The notes beneath the pieces are model-generated. The model was not told where the DNA came from and made no database searches. It was given only the letters and a program-made list of their open reading frames with translations. A program made the translations under genes and the position numbers. This document shows positions 7,200 through 16,686 of a stretch of 64,000 bases of DNA, in pieces (position 1 is the first letter of the stretch; every line of letters begins with the position of its first letter). The stretch spans positions 1 to 64,000 of the forward strand of contig JAEZZA010000002.1 in the NCBI GenBank assembly GCA_023442525.1, in the 5' to 3' direction. The DNA comes from Bacteroidota bacterium (GTDB lineage Bacteria > Bacteroidota > Bacteroidia > Bacteroidales > UBA10428).

Positions 7200-7308
7200 T
7201 AAAAATTCTGCTTAAAATCACGGTAAGATCAGGGTAGGTGTAAATTGGGAAAAAATCAGCTGGTTAGTAAAAGAAAATGGCTTATGTGAAAAAGGGCAAT
7301 AAGGCATT

Positions 7309-7328
7309 CGTGTCCCTTATGTGTCCCT
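7309..7328 (+). repeat. Candidate integrase arm-type site, right end
   Basis: CGTGTCCCTTATGTGTCCCT differs from 599-618 by one base and has the same two GTGTCCCT words 11 bp apart. It lies 33 bp inside the right core. Confidence 0.55.
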
Positions 7329-7330
7329 AT

Positions 7331-7360
7331 AAAAAGAAAAACCCCGTATATACGGGGTTT
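7331..7360 (-). terminator. Terminator of tRNA-fMet supplied by the element
   Basis: A perfect 22-bp palindrome (7339-7360, AAACCCCGTA paired with TACGGGGTTT) lies two bases beyond the unencoded-CCA position of the tRNA. On the minus strand it is followed by TTTTTCTTTTT. The element therefore restores both the tRNA 3' end and a terminator. Confidence 0.7.
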
Positions 7361-7364
7361 ATAG

Positions 7365-7437
<73 letters not shown>

Positions 7438-7468
7438 ATATATTTTAAGAACTTCATTTCAATCACAC

Positions 7469-7537
7469 GGACTTGAACCTACGTCCCGATTTCATCGGGA
7501 TATGAGCCCAACGAGCTACCAACTGCTCCACCCCGCA
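7469..7537 (-). pseudogene. Degenerate tRNA-fMet copy (first)
   Basis: The 5' acceptor strand, D arm and anticodon arm (loop CTCATAT, anticodon CAT) match the intact tRNA next to it. The variable region is replaced by a sequence that makes a TCCCGAT/ATCGGGA hairpin, only two T-stem pairs remain, and the 3' acceptor strand is absent. It is part of a 100-bp tandem unit (7441-7540). Confidence 0.8.
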
Positions 7538-7568
7538 ATATATTTTAAGAACTTCACTTCAACCACAC

Positions 7569-7637
7569 GGACTTGAACCTACGTCCCGATTCCATCGGGA
7601 TATGAGCCCAACGAGTTACCAACTGCTCCACTTCGTA
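7569..7637 (-). pseudogene. Degenerate tRNA-fMet copy (second)
   Basis: This is the second 100-bp unit (7541-7640), about 90% identical to the first and with the same replaced variable region and lost 3' half. Its 5' acceptor strand has further decayed (CTTCG in place of CCCCG on the plus strand), so it cannot make a normal acceptor stem. Confidence 0.8.
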
Positions 7638-7648
7638 ATATTGGATTG

Positions 7649-7656
7649 CAAAGGTA
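7649..7656 (-). promoter_or_regulatory. Candidate promoter (-7 box) of the tRNA-fMet array
   Basis: The minus strand reads TACCTTTG, an exact match to TAnnTTTG. Transcription would start about 7 nt downstream, right at the second degenerate tRNA copy, run through both degenerate copies and reach the intact tRNA. I see no equally good box between the copies and the intact gene. Confidence 0.5.
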
Positions 7657-7934
7657 TATTAAAGTTTATAATAAAAAAAATTTAATTCATTTAAATGTAA
7701 ATAACTGTATCGGAAGTCTTAAACAACCGCCCGGATAAGGATCTTCATAAATTTTCAATTCCTTCCTGCTTGGTGTAGTCCGAGGATTCTTCATTAACAT
7801 CAACTAAACCGGAACCATGATGATATTAAACATTTCTGCGTATGCTATTAAAAAATGTTATATATTCAGCACTTTAAACCAAAGTTTGATTTGAATCTCA
7901 GCTTGTTAGTTTAACTTACAATAAAGTGCAGTTT
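7657..7934. other. Non-coding region upstream of the polysaccharide export gene
   Basis: This AT-rich stretch between the tRNA array promoter and the export-protein gene has no convincing reading frame. AAAGTTTG at 7881-7888 is one mismatch from a -7 box and could serve the capsule operon, but no matching -33 element is visible. Confidence 0.4.
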
Positions 7935-10526
7935 ATGATTACCCGATTATTCAAGACATTATTCGGAATCTTCATTATTTTTTCAATCACCGGAAGCAAC
8001 ATCCATGCTCAATCGGGATCGTTCGATATCAATGCCCTTAACCTGGGTAATATCAACATTGAACAGATCAGTGATGACCAGGTGAGGTTAATCGTAGAGA
8101 AAATGGAACAGAATGGAATATCCCAGCAGCAATTCGAAATGGCGGCCCTGGCAAGGGGTATGTCCAGTACCGACCTGCAAAAGCTCCTGCTCCGTATGAA
8201 TACCGTTAAAACGCTTGGGTCTGCGCGTGTGTCAAATAGCCGTTCGCGCACACAGCTTACCGATAGCAAACAACCTGAACTGAAAGCCGAAAATATCCTC
8301 CCCTATTTGGTACAGAGTAAAACAGATAGTATATCATCTAAAGATCCCCGAAACAGAATTTTCGGCTTCTCACTATTTAACAATGCCTACCTTACCTTTG
8401 AGCCAAGCCTGAACATGCCCACACCGGTAGGTTATATTCTTGGACCCGGAGATGAATTAATTATTGATGTATGGGGCGCGTCACAAAACAACTATAATCT
8501 TGCTATTTCACCCGAGGGAAATGTTTTTATTGATAATGTAGGCATAACCAAATTGGGTGGATTAACCATCGAAGAGGCCACCAACCGGTTGCGAAACAGG
8601 CTGTCTTCTATTTATGCCGGACTTCGCGGTGCCAGTCCCAATACCTATATGCAGGTAAGCGTTGGGAGTATACGAAGCATCAAGGTAAATATTCTGGGAG
8701 AAGTGAATCTGCCCGGCACTTACACTTTAAGCTCATTAGCTACGGCCTTCAATGCATTGTATGTGTCAGGTGGCCCCAATTTTAGCGGCTCAATGCGACA
8801 TATCAAACTAATCCGCGGGAATGGAATAATTGACACCCTGGATGTATATGATCTGATGTTTAACGGGAATACCGGGGGGAATTCACACCTGAAAGACCAG
8901 GATATTATTCTTGTTGAACCCTATTCTACCCGTGTAGCTATAAGCGGTGAGGTTAAACGGCCTTTGATTTATGAAATGAAAATATTTGAAAATCTTAATG
9001 ATCTGCTACGTTTTTCAGGCGGCTTTAAAGAATCTGCCTACAAGCGAAGGATTAAGATTTACAGAAATACCGACACCGAAAGGAAGATCATTGACCTTGC
9101 ACAGGAAGCATTCAACACATTTGCCATACAAAACGGCGATAGTGTGGTTGTAGAACGAGTATTGGACCGTTATGAAAACAGGGTTGAAATTAAAGGTGCT
9201 GTTTACAGACCCGGATTTTATTCAATAGGCGACGGCCTCACCCTGTCAGGATTACTTGAAAAGGCCGAAGGACTAAAGGGCGATGCATTTCGTTCGCGGG
9301 GAGTAATTTACAGAACAATGGATGACTTTAATCTCGAAAGTCAGTCGTTTGACCTGGAAGCCTTACAGAATGGTCAGATACCCGATCCGGTTCTTAAAAA
9401 GGATGATATTGTGGTTATTCCTTCTATTTTTGATTTACAGGAGGAATATTATGTTCAGATAGACGGAGAAATCAGGCGACCCGGAAAGTACCCGTATATG
9501 TTTAATTCCACTGTGGAAGATGTGATCATCCAGGCCGGGGGATTGCTCGAATCGGCGTCAATGGCACAACTGGAAATTGCACGAAGGGTAAAGGATCCTG
9601 TAGCAACCACAACTACTAATAAATTAGCTGATATTTTCTATTACCCGATAAGCAATGATTTACGACTTTCTGATGCAGGGATGAATATGAAACTGGAACC
9701 GTTCGACAGGATTTTTATAAGACGGTCGCCCGGATATGAAGAACAATTGACCGTGGTAATAGAGGGCGAAGTATTTTTTCCCGGCAAATACAGCATTTCG
9801 AACAAAGATGAGCGTATATCCGACATTATTCAAAGGGCAGGAGGATTAACATCCGATGCCTATCCCGAAGGCGCCAGTCTGACAAGGGTATTTTCGGCTG
9901 ATGAAACCGATCGCAGGATTGCTCTTGAATCAGCAAAACTCCTCAGGCAGGAATATTGGGATGGAACACAGACCGGTGTCGATCCATCCGATCCTGACAG
10001 GAATACAGCATCCCGCTACAGTAATATTCTCCAGACACAGAAACTGAAAATACTTGACTCACTTTTACTGATTGCGGTAAATAACAAAAAGGAACAGGCA
10101 ATCGGAATCGATCTTGTAAAGATATTATCGGCCCCGCATAGCAAACACGACCTGATCGTTCAGGAAGGAGATGTCCTCAGCGTTCCCAAACTTCTGCAGA
10201 CAGTCGGATTGAGCGGAGCTTTGCTGCATCCCATTACAGTGCGATACGACAAAAGGTACGGTTTCAAATACTATATCAGCAGCGCGGGAGGTTTTTCACC
10301 AAACGCAAGGCGTTCAAAATCGTACATAATTTATGCCAACGGCAGTGTGGACATCACTCATAGCTTTCTTGGAATCAGAAATTATCCAAAACCCGGACCC
10401 GGGGCAGAAATTGTGGTGCCCGTGAGAGATACAAAAAGAAGACTTACAACCGGAGAGGTTCTGTCACTAAGCTCAGCGGTTACATCAATGGCCCTGGTAG
10501 TGGTAACCCTGATTAACAGGTTATAA
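7935..10526 (+). CDS. Polysaccharide export outer-membrane protein with multiple SLBB domains (Wza-like)
   Basis: The product is 863 residues from ATG 7935 (a GTG nine bases upstream is less likely). A signal peptide ends near HAQSG. The poly-export domain follows with GPGDELIIDVWG. At least six SLBB-type repeats then run to the C-terminus, each with a GE/GA-x-x-x-P-G-x-Y start and an A/S-GG end (VNILGEVNLPGTY, VAISGEVKRP, VEIKGAVYRPGFY, VQIDGEIRRPGKY, VVIEGEVFFPGKY). A hydrophobic segment closes the protein. It should form the outer-membrane/periplasmic channel for exporting capsular or extracellular polysaccharide. It is more than twice the length of E. coli Wza because of the extra SLBB domains, which is common in Bacteroidota. 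It heads the polysaccharide cluster. Confidence 0.9.
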   Translation: MITRLFKTLFGIFIIFSITGSNIHAQSGSFDINALNLGNINIEQISDDQVRLIVEKMEQNGISQQQFEMAALARGMSSTDLQKLLLRMNTVKTLGSARVSNSRSRTQLTDSKQPELKAENILPYLVQSKTDSISSKDPRNRIFGFSLFNNAYLTFEPSLNMPTPVGYILGPGDELIIDVWGASQNNYNLAISPEGNVFIDNVGITKLGGLTIEEATNRLRNRLSSIYAGLRGASPNTYMQVSVGSIRSIKVNILGEVNLPGTYTLSSLATAFNALYVSGGPNFSGSMRHIKLIRGNGIIDTLDVYDLMFNGNTGGNSHLKDQDIILVEPYSTRVAISGEVKRPLIYEMKIFENLNDLLRFSGGFKESAYKRRIKIYRNTDTERKIIDLAQEAFNTFAIQNGDSVVVERVLDRYENRVEIKGAVYRPGFYSIGDGLTLSGLLEKAEGLKGDAFRSRGVIYRTMDDFNLESQSFDLEALQNGQIPDPVLKKDDIVVIPSIFDLQEEYYVQIDGEIRRPGKYPYMFNSTVEDVIIQAGGLLESASMAQLEIARRVKDPVATTTTNKLADIFYYPISNDLRLSDAGMNMKLEPFDRIFIRRSPGYEEQLTVVIEGEVFFPGKYSISNKDERISDIIQRAGGLTSDAYPEGASLTRVFSADETDRRIALESAKLLRQEYWDGTQTGVDPSDPDRNTASRYSNILQTQKLKILDSLLLIAVNNKKEQAIGIDLVKILSAPHSKHDLIVQEGDVLSVPKLLQTVGLSGALLHPITVRYDKRYGFKYYISSAGGFSPNARRSKSYIIYANGSVDITHSFLGIRNYPKPGPGAEIVVPVRDTKRRLTTGEVLSLSSAVTSMALVVVTLINRL

Positions 10527-10588
10527 TAGCAGATATCCTCACATCTGAATGGCCATGCTTATAGGTTTACTGAAATAGAATAAAATCC

Positions 10589-11641
10589 ATGGAAAATAAA
10601 ACACAAATCGAAGCAGACAAAATAGGGATTAGGGATCTCCTGTTTCTTATTTGGGAAAATCGACAGAATATTCTGAAACTCACAAGTGTTTTCTTGGCAA
10701 TAGGGATTATTATTGCATTCAGTATTCCCCGTGAATATACTTGCATAGTAAAATTGGTACCAGAGGAATCCAAGCCCGGTATTTCAGGCAATATATCAAG
10801 CCTGGCTGCAATGGCCGGAATAAATATTGGTGCGACTACTAATATAGATGGTATTAATCTTACTTTATATCCGGATGTTGTTAAAAGCATACCATTCCTG
10901 TACGAACTATCAATGCTGAAAATACCTTCTGAATCTAATAGAGAACAGACCTTATACAATTATATTGATAAAGAGCTTCGAGATCCATGGTGGAATGCCG
11001 TTCTTGGTTTGCCTCTGAAAATTATTGATTTATTTAAGCGAGACGAGGATTCCATAAACATTAATTTTAATCCCTATTCTCTCAATAAGAGCCAGGAGTT
11101 GAACATCATGAAACTTAATGAGAGGCTACATTTGTCCATTAATAAGAAAACTGGTATTATGTCCATTGGAATATCCATGCAGGATCCAGTCATTTCAGCT
11201 ATGCTGGCAGACTCACTGGTAACAAAACTTGAGCAATATATAATTAGATACAGAACCAGCAAAGCCAAACAAGATTATGATTTTGCATTAAAAATGTTTG
11301 AAGATGCGCGAAATAAATACTATGAATCTCAAAGAAATTATGCCAGGTATATGGATGAAAATAAAAATCTTATCTATGCATCCGTAAGAATTGAACAAGA
11401 ACGGCTCGAGAATGAGCAAATGCTACATTATAATGTATATGCATCTCTAGCCCAACAGCTTGAAACCGTCAGACTTAAGGTTCAGGAACAAACTCCATGC
11501 CTTACAATAATTGAACCTGCAAGGATTCCCGCTAATAAATCAAATACTAGCAAATTACAGATCATAACAGGTTTTATATTACTTGGATTAGTTTTTGGTG
11601 TAACTCTAAAAGTAATCTACCCGAATTGGCACCGAATGTAA
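10589..11641 (+). CDS. Wzz-type chain-length determinant
   Basis: A 350-residue inner-membrane protein with a TM segment at about 31-48 (TSVFLAIGIIIAF), a large periplasmic region with a coiled-coil stretch (about 220-290), and a second TM near 323-341 (ITGFILLGLVFGVTL). This is the polysaccharide co-polymerase fold that sets chain length of Wzy-made polymers. No cytoplasmic kinase domain follows the second TM, so it is the Wzz rather than Wzc type, although an SLBB exporter is present. It lies between the exporter and the flippase genes. Confidence 0.85.
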   Translation: MENKTQIEADKIGIRDLLFLIWENRQNILKLTSVFLAIGIIIAFSIPREYTCIVKLVPEESKPGISGNISSLAAMAGINIGATTNIDGINLTLYPDVVKSIPFLYELSMLKIPSESNREQTLYNYIDKELRDPWWNAVLGLPLKIIDLFKRDEDSININFNPYSLNKSQELNIMKLNERLHLSINKKTGIMSIGISMQDPVISAMLADSLVTKLEQYIIRYRTSKAKQDYDFALKMFEDARNKYYESQRNYARYMDENKNLIYASVRIEQERLENEQMLHYNVYASLAQQLETVRLKVQEQTPCLTIIEPARIPANKSNTSKLQIITGFILLGLVFGVTLKVIYPNWHRM

Positions 11642-11669
11642 AATTGTTGTTACGCTAAGTTAAATTCTA

Positions 11670-13148
11670 ATGGCGGATCTGAAAAAGAAAACAATATCTG
11701 GAGTAATTTGGGGAGGTATTGAGAATTTTTCAACTCTGTTCATTCAGTTTGTCTGCAATATAATAATAGCGAGAATTTTAAGTCCTTCTGATTTTGGCTT
11801 GATTGGCATGCTTTCAATCTTTATTGCTCTTGGTCAGATTATACTCGACGGTGGTTTTGGACAAGCATTGATAAGAAAGCAGAATGCTACAGATATTGAT
11901 TATTCATCTGTATTCTATGTAAATCTGCTTTTGGGATTTTCATTTTATGGGATTTTTTACTCATTATCTGGTGCAATAGCTGATTTCTTTGATGCCAGTG
12001 AATTGAAAAAAATTGCGAGAATTGCATTCATTGTTATTCCACTTAATTCAATTGGGTTGATTCAATATACATTGCTGACCAAGAAAATGGATTTCAAGGT
12101 TTTATCAAAAGTATCTATCACTTCGGCAATTTTATCAGGAATATTAGGTATAGCCATTGCTTTTTACTACCAGAATGTATGGGCACTAGTTATTCAGATT
12201 GTATCATTTTACCTTTTTCGAATGGCCTTGTTATGGATTATTGGAAAGTGGTGGCCTAAACCTGTCATTTCGCTCAAATCAATTAGGGAATTGTTTTCAT
12301 TCTCAATGAATCTACTTCTAATGAATGTCATTGGAGTAGTATTTAACAATATTTATACTCTTTTTATAGGAAAAGTATACAACCCTGCTGAATTGGGTTA
12401 TTATTCGCAAGCGGATAGAATTCAAAAGGTGCCTTCTTCTAGCCTTACCAATGTTATCCAGCGCGTATCATTCCCCGTTTTTTCAACTATTCAGAATGAT
12501 AATGAACGACTCAAGATCAATCATAGGAAAATTATGAAAATGTCTTGTTTCATAATCTTTCCCATTATGTTCTTTTTAATTGTTACTGCAAAGGATTTGT
12601 TTGACCTTTTGTTGACTGAAAAATGGCGGCCAGCTGTAATTTATTTCCAGCTACTATGTATAACTGGGGCTTTATATCCGGCTCAATCAATCAGTCTGAA
12701 TTTGTTAAGTGTAAAAGGAAATGGAAGAATCATTTTAAGTACTGAAATTCTAAGAAAAATCATACTGATTGTAATACTTATAATAACTATCAGATTCAAT
12801 ATGATTGTTCTTATGTACGGACAAGTTCTTTTTTCAGTGATTGCTCTTTTGATAGCCTTCTACTATGGCGGAAGGGAAATTGGATTAAAAGTATATACTC
12901 AGATAGTCGATATGATCCCTGTTTTTATTTGCTCGATGTTAATGATGGTCCTGGTTTATGTTACTGGTATGTTGCTGTCTGATTTCAGCATCTGGTTAAG
13001 ATTAACGGTCCAATCTCTTTGCGCATTTTCTAGTTACTATTTGATTTGCAAGATCATGAAATTATCCTCTTTTCAGGAAGCTTTGATTATTATAAAGGAT
13101 TTCCGTAGTAGACTTATTACCCTAAATTCTGATTCTTTGGTAAAATGA
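11670..13148 (+). CDS. Wzx-type lipid-linked oligosaccharide flippase
   Basis: A 492-residue membrane protein with about 12-14 hydrophobic helices. The N-terminus KKTISGVIWGGIENFSTLF and the following NIIIARILSPSDFGLIGM are characteristic of the polysaccharide_synt/MOP flippase family. It should move undecaprenyl-pyrophosphate-linked repeat units across the inner membrane. Its stop overlaps the polymerase gene start by 4 bp (ATGATGG). The sequence is AT-rich like the next seven genes. Confidence 0.9.
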   Translation: MADLKKKTISGVIWGGIENFSTLFIQFVCNIIIARILSPSDFGLIGMLSIFIALGQIILDGGFGQALIRKQNATDIDYSSVFYVNLLLGFSFYGIFYSLSGAIADFFDASELKKIARIAFIVIPLNSIGLIQYTLLTKKMDFKVLSKVSITSAILSGILGIAIAFYYQNVWALVIQIVSFYLFRMALLWIIGKWWPKPVISLKSIRELFSFSMNLLLMNVIGVVFNNIYTLFIGKVYNPAELGYYSQADRIQKVPSSSLTNVIQRVSFPVFSTIQNDNERLKINHRKIMKMSCFIIFPIMFFLIVTAKDLFDLLLTEKWRPAVIYFQLLCITGALYPAQSISLNLLSVKGNGRIILSTEILRKIILIVILIITIRFNMIVLMYGQVLFSVIALLIAFYYGGREIGLKVYTQIVDMIPVFICSMLMMVLVYVTGMLLSDFSIWLRLTVQSLCAFSSYYLICKIMKLSSFQEALIIIKDFRSRLITLNSDSLVK

Positions 13149-14353
13149 TGGATAATAAAATAACAAAGATCGGACATACTTCGCAAAATACAGATGCAAT
13201 AGTATTACTATTATGCGGAATTCTTGTTTTTTCACCTCTGTCATCATTTGTTACTATGGGAATATTACATTTCCCATTGGCTTTGCCTGAATTACTTTTC
13301 ATACCATTTTTTTTCTATCTAAGGAAAATCTTCGATTTCTCAATAGATTTCAGAAAACTGGTCTTATTTTTAATGATCATATTTACACTTATTGCAATAA
13401 GTTTAATAGTTGGTAAATTCCGAATAAGTTCAGTACTCTCCACTTCCAGGGGATACATATATATGGCTGTTGTCTTCAGTGGATTTCATAACAAAAAGAT
13501 TTCAGATATTCATCCAATTCTGATGATTGCCTTTGGTTCAATGATTGGATGGTTAATCATGAGTCTTTTATCTTTCCGGACGCTGGTAAGCAGCCTGGTA
13601 AATGAAGAATCTCGGGTTGCCTACGGGAATATGATTGCTCTGTGTATTGCAGTTTCAATAGCAATTATTTATTCAAAAAAGAAATTTCTGCCCTATATCT
13701 TATTGGTTGGTTTGGCGATTTCACTTACTTCGGGCTTACGCCGGCAAATCGCTATTTTTTTATTATCATTCTTCCTATCAAAGTTTATTTCAATGAAATT
13801 ATCTCTCATGAAAACGATAAGAAGCTTATGCATTATAGCTTTCCTCATTGCGATTCTAAGTCCATTTTATGAGGATATTAAGAGCAGTATAAATGATATT
13901 TCTCCCTTCTTATATTACAGGATCTTTGAAAAAAGCGAAAGACTCGTTTCTGGGGAACTTACAGAAGGTGATGTTGAGAGAATGGACAACTTTAATTATT
14001 TTATTGATAATCTGGGCACATATATAATTCCTCAGGGATTTGTGAGTAAAAGAACACTGGCTGATGAAGGAACCGGGATTTATATGGATTCACCTTATAT
14101 AGAATTGTTTTATACATTTAGTATTCCTGGATGTCTTATATTCATTCTGATATTTATAAAGAGTCTCCATTTTCATTTAAAAAATTATTATCTTAATAAT
14201 ATAAGGGAGTCAGGTATTTGCATAGTATCGGGGATTATTATTGTTATACTTTTATTAATCGAAGGTTCTTTTCTTAATTTCGTTTTTGTTGCTCCATTTA
14301 CGGGATATATTCTGTCCAGAATATTTTCACGTGTAAATCTAATTGCTGGATGA
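13145..14353 (+). CDS. Wzy-like polysaccharide polymerase
   Basis: A 402-residue protein with roughly 10 hydrophobic segments and one large polar loop (about 255-310). This is the topology of O-antigen/capsule polymerases, which are too divergent for motif recognition. The location between flippase and glycosyltransferase genes supports Wzy. It overlaps the neighbouring genes by 4 bp on both sides, so the block is one translational unit. An O-antigen ligase is the alternative. Confidence 0.75.
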   Translation: MMDNKITKIGHTSQNTDAIVLLLCGILVFSPLSSFVTMGILHFPLALPELLFIPFFFYLRKIFDFSIDFRKLVLFLMIIFTLIAISLIVGKFRISSVLSTSRGYIYMAVVFSGFHNKKISDIHPILMIAFGSMIGWLIMSLLSFRTLVSSLVNEESRVAYGNMIALCIAVSIAIIYSKKKFLPYILLVGLAISLTSGLRRQIAIFLLSFFLSKFISMKLSLMKTIRSLCIIAFLIAILSPFYEDIKSSINDISPFLYYRIFEKSERLVSGELTEGDVERMDNFNYFIDNLGTYIIPQGFVSKRTLADEGTGIYMDSPYIELFYTFSIPGCLIFILIFIKSLHFHLKNYYLNNIRESGICIVSGIIIVILLLIEGSFLNFVFVAPFTGYILSRIFSRVNLIAG

Positions 14354-15501
14354 TGGAAAATAGAAAAATTAAAGTTCTTGTATTTGATCCTGACGTTTCT
14401 GGACATCATCTTGAATATATCCAACATATTTATGGTGGTTTTGTGCGGAATCATGTTCCTTCTGTATTCGTCGTCAGAAAGGAATTCCAGGAAAGGATGG
14501 CTTTCGGTAAATTTCCGAGGTCCACTCAAATTGAATTTCGTTATTTGTCCTCGGATGAAATCGATAAAATTATCAACCCTTCAATACTACTAGGCAATTA
14601 TAAAAGAGTAAAGGTGTTATTAAAGTATACAAAAGAAATAAACCCTGAATATGTATTTCTTATTACTATAATCCCCTATTTTCCATTAGTATTCATTATA
14701 AGAGCAAAAGTAATAGGCATCATTTATAATCTTCACACTCGAAACGAAAAACCAGTGAGATTCAATCCGTTTTACTTTGTTTACTGGATATTTTCTAAAA
14801 TTAAAATGATCCACACTGTTTTTATACTGAATGACCCTGCCACTTCAAGGATGCTTTGCAAACATTTCAATACAACAAAGTTTAAATTCTTGCCGGATCC
14901 ATTTCCTGATATTTCAATTGATCAGATCAAAGATCTCAAAGGCAGATTAAAAATTCCTTCGACTAATTTTGTTTTCTCGCACATTGGTTCCATGTCCATT
15001 AACAAAGGTACAATGGATATATTGTCCGCAATTCGTAAATTGGACAAGGATATCATTAAGTGTACAACCTTCATTTTTGCAGGGATTATATATGATTCTA
15101 TCAGTGAACCATTTGAAAAGGAATTAAAGGTGTGCATGGAAGAAAAGGGTGCTGATATTCATGTTTTCAACCAATTCTGTACTTATGATTTCTTAGCGTC
15201 TGTTGTTAAGACTAGCAATTATCTACTAATACCCTACAAGTATGTTGGTCAAAGTAGTGGGATGATAAATTACAGTATGAGATTCGCGATTCCGCTTATA
15301 GGTCCTGCGGATGGTTTATTAGGCCATTTAATTAATGCATATCATCTTGGGTTTACCCTGAAAGAAATCAATCCGCAAATACTGGCTGAATTAATCACAG
15401 ATATTGCTACGAAAAGAGTAAATTATTTAATCAAACATGATAAAGGTAAAACAGGGTCTGTTACTGAATTTTCAGAAGAAATTCTCAAGACAATAGGTTG
15501 A
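14350..15501 (+). CDS. Glycosyltransferase, GT-B fold (GT4-like)
   Basis: 383 residues with the two-lobed layout of GT4 enzymes. The N-terminal VLVFDPDVSGHHLEYI gives an acceptor-lobe GHH motif, and the second lobe starts near IGSMSINKGTMDIL. A donor-site-like stretch with SSGMINYSMRFAIP is visible, but the usual E-x7-E is weak. It probably adds a sugar to the capsule repeat unit on the cytoplasmic face. It overlaps the polymerase gene by 4 bp. Confidence 0.75.
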   Translation: MMENRKIKVLVFDPDVSGHHLEYIQHIYGGFVRNHVPSVFVVRKEFQERMAFGKFPRSTQIEFRYLSSDEIDKIINPSILLGNYKRVKVLLKYTKEINPEYVFLITIIPYFPLVFIIRAKVIGIIYNLHTRNEKPVRFNPFYFVYWIFSKIKMIHTVFILNDPATSRMLCKHFNTTKFKFLPDPFPDISIDQIKDLKGRLKIPSTNFVFSHIGSMSINKGTMDILSAIRKLDKDIIKCTTFIFAGIIYDSISEPFEKELKVCMEEKGADIHVFNQFCTYDFLASVVKTSNYLLIPYKYVGQSSGMINYSMRFAIPLIGPADGLLGHLINAYHLGFTLKEINPQILAELITDIATKRVNYLIKHDKGKTGSVTEFSEEILKTIG

Positions 15502-15577
15502 TAGTTTGATTTTTGGGTTGTATGATAGCGATTTTTAAAATTTAGAATTGATCAAGATATTTAAGGAGAAAATAGAG

Positions 15578-16642
15578 ATGAGCAAGCCTCTTAGGGTTTT
15601 ATACCTGACAAATGTATTAAGTGAGTATCGAATTCCTATACTTGAATTAATGTGTAAGGACGTCCGATTAACAGTTGCCCACACAGGAACCCCCATGTGG
15701 AAGAGTGGCCACCTATTTAATGAAATAATACTGCATTCATATAAAATCGGGCCTTTCAATTTCATAAAAGAGGATTTATTCCCTATTGCCTGTGATAATG
15801 ATGTTCTTCTAATACTTGGTGAGATTAAGTGTATCAGCTTTACACGGTTGGTATTCAGAAAGAATCGTCCATATAAGGTTTGCTTCTGGGGAATAGGTGT
15901 TTCAGCTTCTTATTCAAAACGATTTGACGAAGTCAAACGCTGGGATAAAATCAGGTTCTTTATAATGCGCCAGGCAGAGTCATTAGTGTTCTATTCTGAC
16001 TATCCTATTAAGAAATATGTTGAAGCAGGCATAAACGAATCCAGATTATTTGTTGCGCATAATACTGTTGAAGTTAAATACAATCCGGTAGGAACAACCA
16101 GAGATATACTGTTATTTGTTGGAACGATGTATAAACAAAAGAACATCTTCTCCCTTCTGGAAAATTACAAAAATGCAATGCAAAAAGTTGATAAGATGCC
16201 AGAGTTACACCTTATCGGTGGCGGTGATGGTTTATCTGATGTAAGAAAATGGATTGAAGATCAACACCTGAACAACATGATTTTTACTCATGGCCCTATA
16301 TATGATGAAACAACGTTGGCAAAATATCATCAAAAATCTATTGCCAGCATATCACCTGGGCAGGCAGGACTTTCAGTTCTCAAAAGCATGGGTTATGGTT
16401 CACCATTCATAACAATGAATAATTCCATCACTGGAGGTGAAAGATCAAACATATTAAATGAACATAACGGTATACTTTATGACAAAGAAAGTGAATTGGA
16501 AAGTATACTTATTGACATAGTAAATAATAAAGAGAAATATTTAAAAATGGGTAAACTAGCCAAGGAATACTATGATAATTTCAGAACTCCTCAAATAATG
16601 GTGGATGGATTGCTTAATGCAATTAAATATTGCATTAAATAA
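15578..16642 (+). CDS. Glycosyltransferase, GT4-like
   Basis: About 354 residues from ATG 15578, which has an AAGGAG-like purine run 10 bp upstream (a TTG further upstream extends the frame but is less likely). The N-lobe begins LRVLYLTNVLSEYRIPIL. The C-lobe has LLFVGTMYKQKNIFSLL and a donor site around SISPGQAGLSVLKSMGYGSP. It is presumed to build the repeat unit; donor and acceptor are unknown. Confidence 0.75.
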   Translation: MSKPLRVLYLTNVLSEYRIPILELMCKDVRLTVAHTGTPMWKSGHLFNEIILHSYKIGPFNFIKEDLFPIACDNDVLLILGEIKCISFTRLVFRKNRPYKVCFWGIGVSASYSKRFDEVKRWDKIRFFIMRQAESLVFYSDYPIKKYVEAGINESRLFVAHNTVEVKYNPVGTTRDILLFVGTMYKQKNIFSLLENYKNAMQKVDKMPELHLIGGGDGLSDVRKWIEDQHLNNMIFTHGPIYDETTLAKYHQKSIASISPGQAGLSVLKSMGYGSPFITMNNSITGGERSNILNEHNGILYDKESELESILIDIVNNKEKYLKMGKLAKEYYDNFRTPQIMVDGLLNAIKYCIK

Positions 16643-16686
16643 TCACCCATTAAGTAAACTTAAAATCTTCATAAATTGTTATTTAG

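Noticed and set aside
7469..7637. Two further tRNA-fMet genes
   Set aside because: Both lack the acceptor 3' strand and most of the T stem, so they cannot fold as mature tRNAs.
10589..11641. Wzc-type tyrosine kinase
   Set aside because: The protein ends right after its second TM segment, with no Walker motifs or tyrosine-rich tail.
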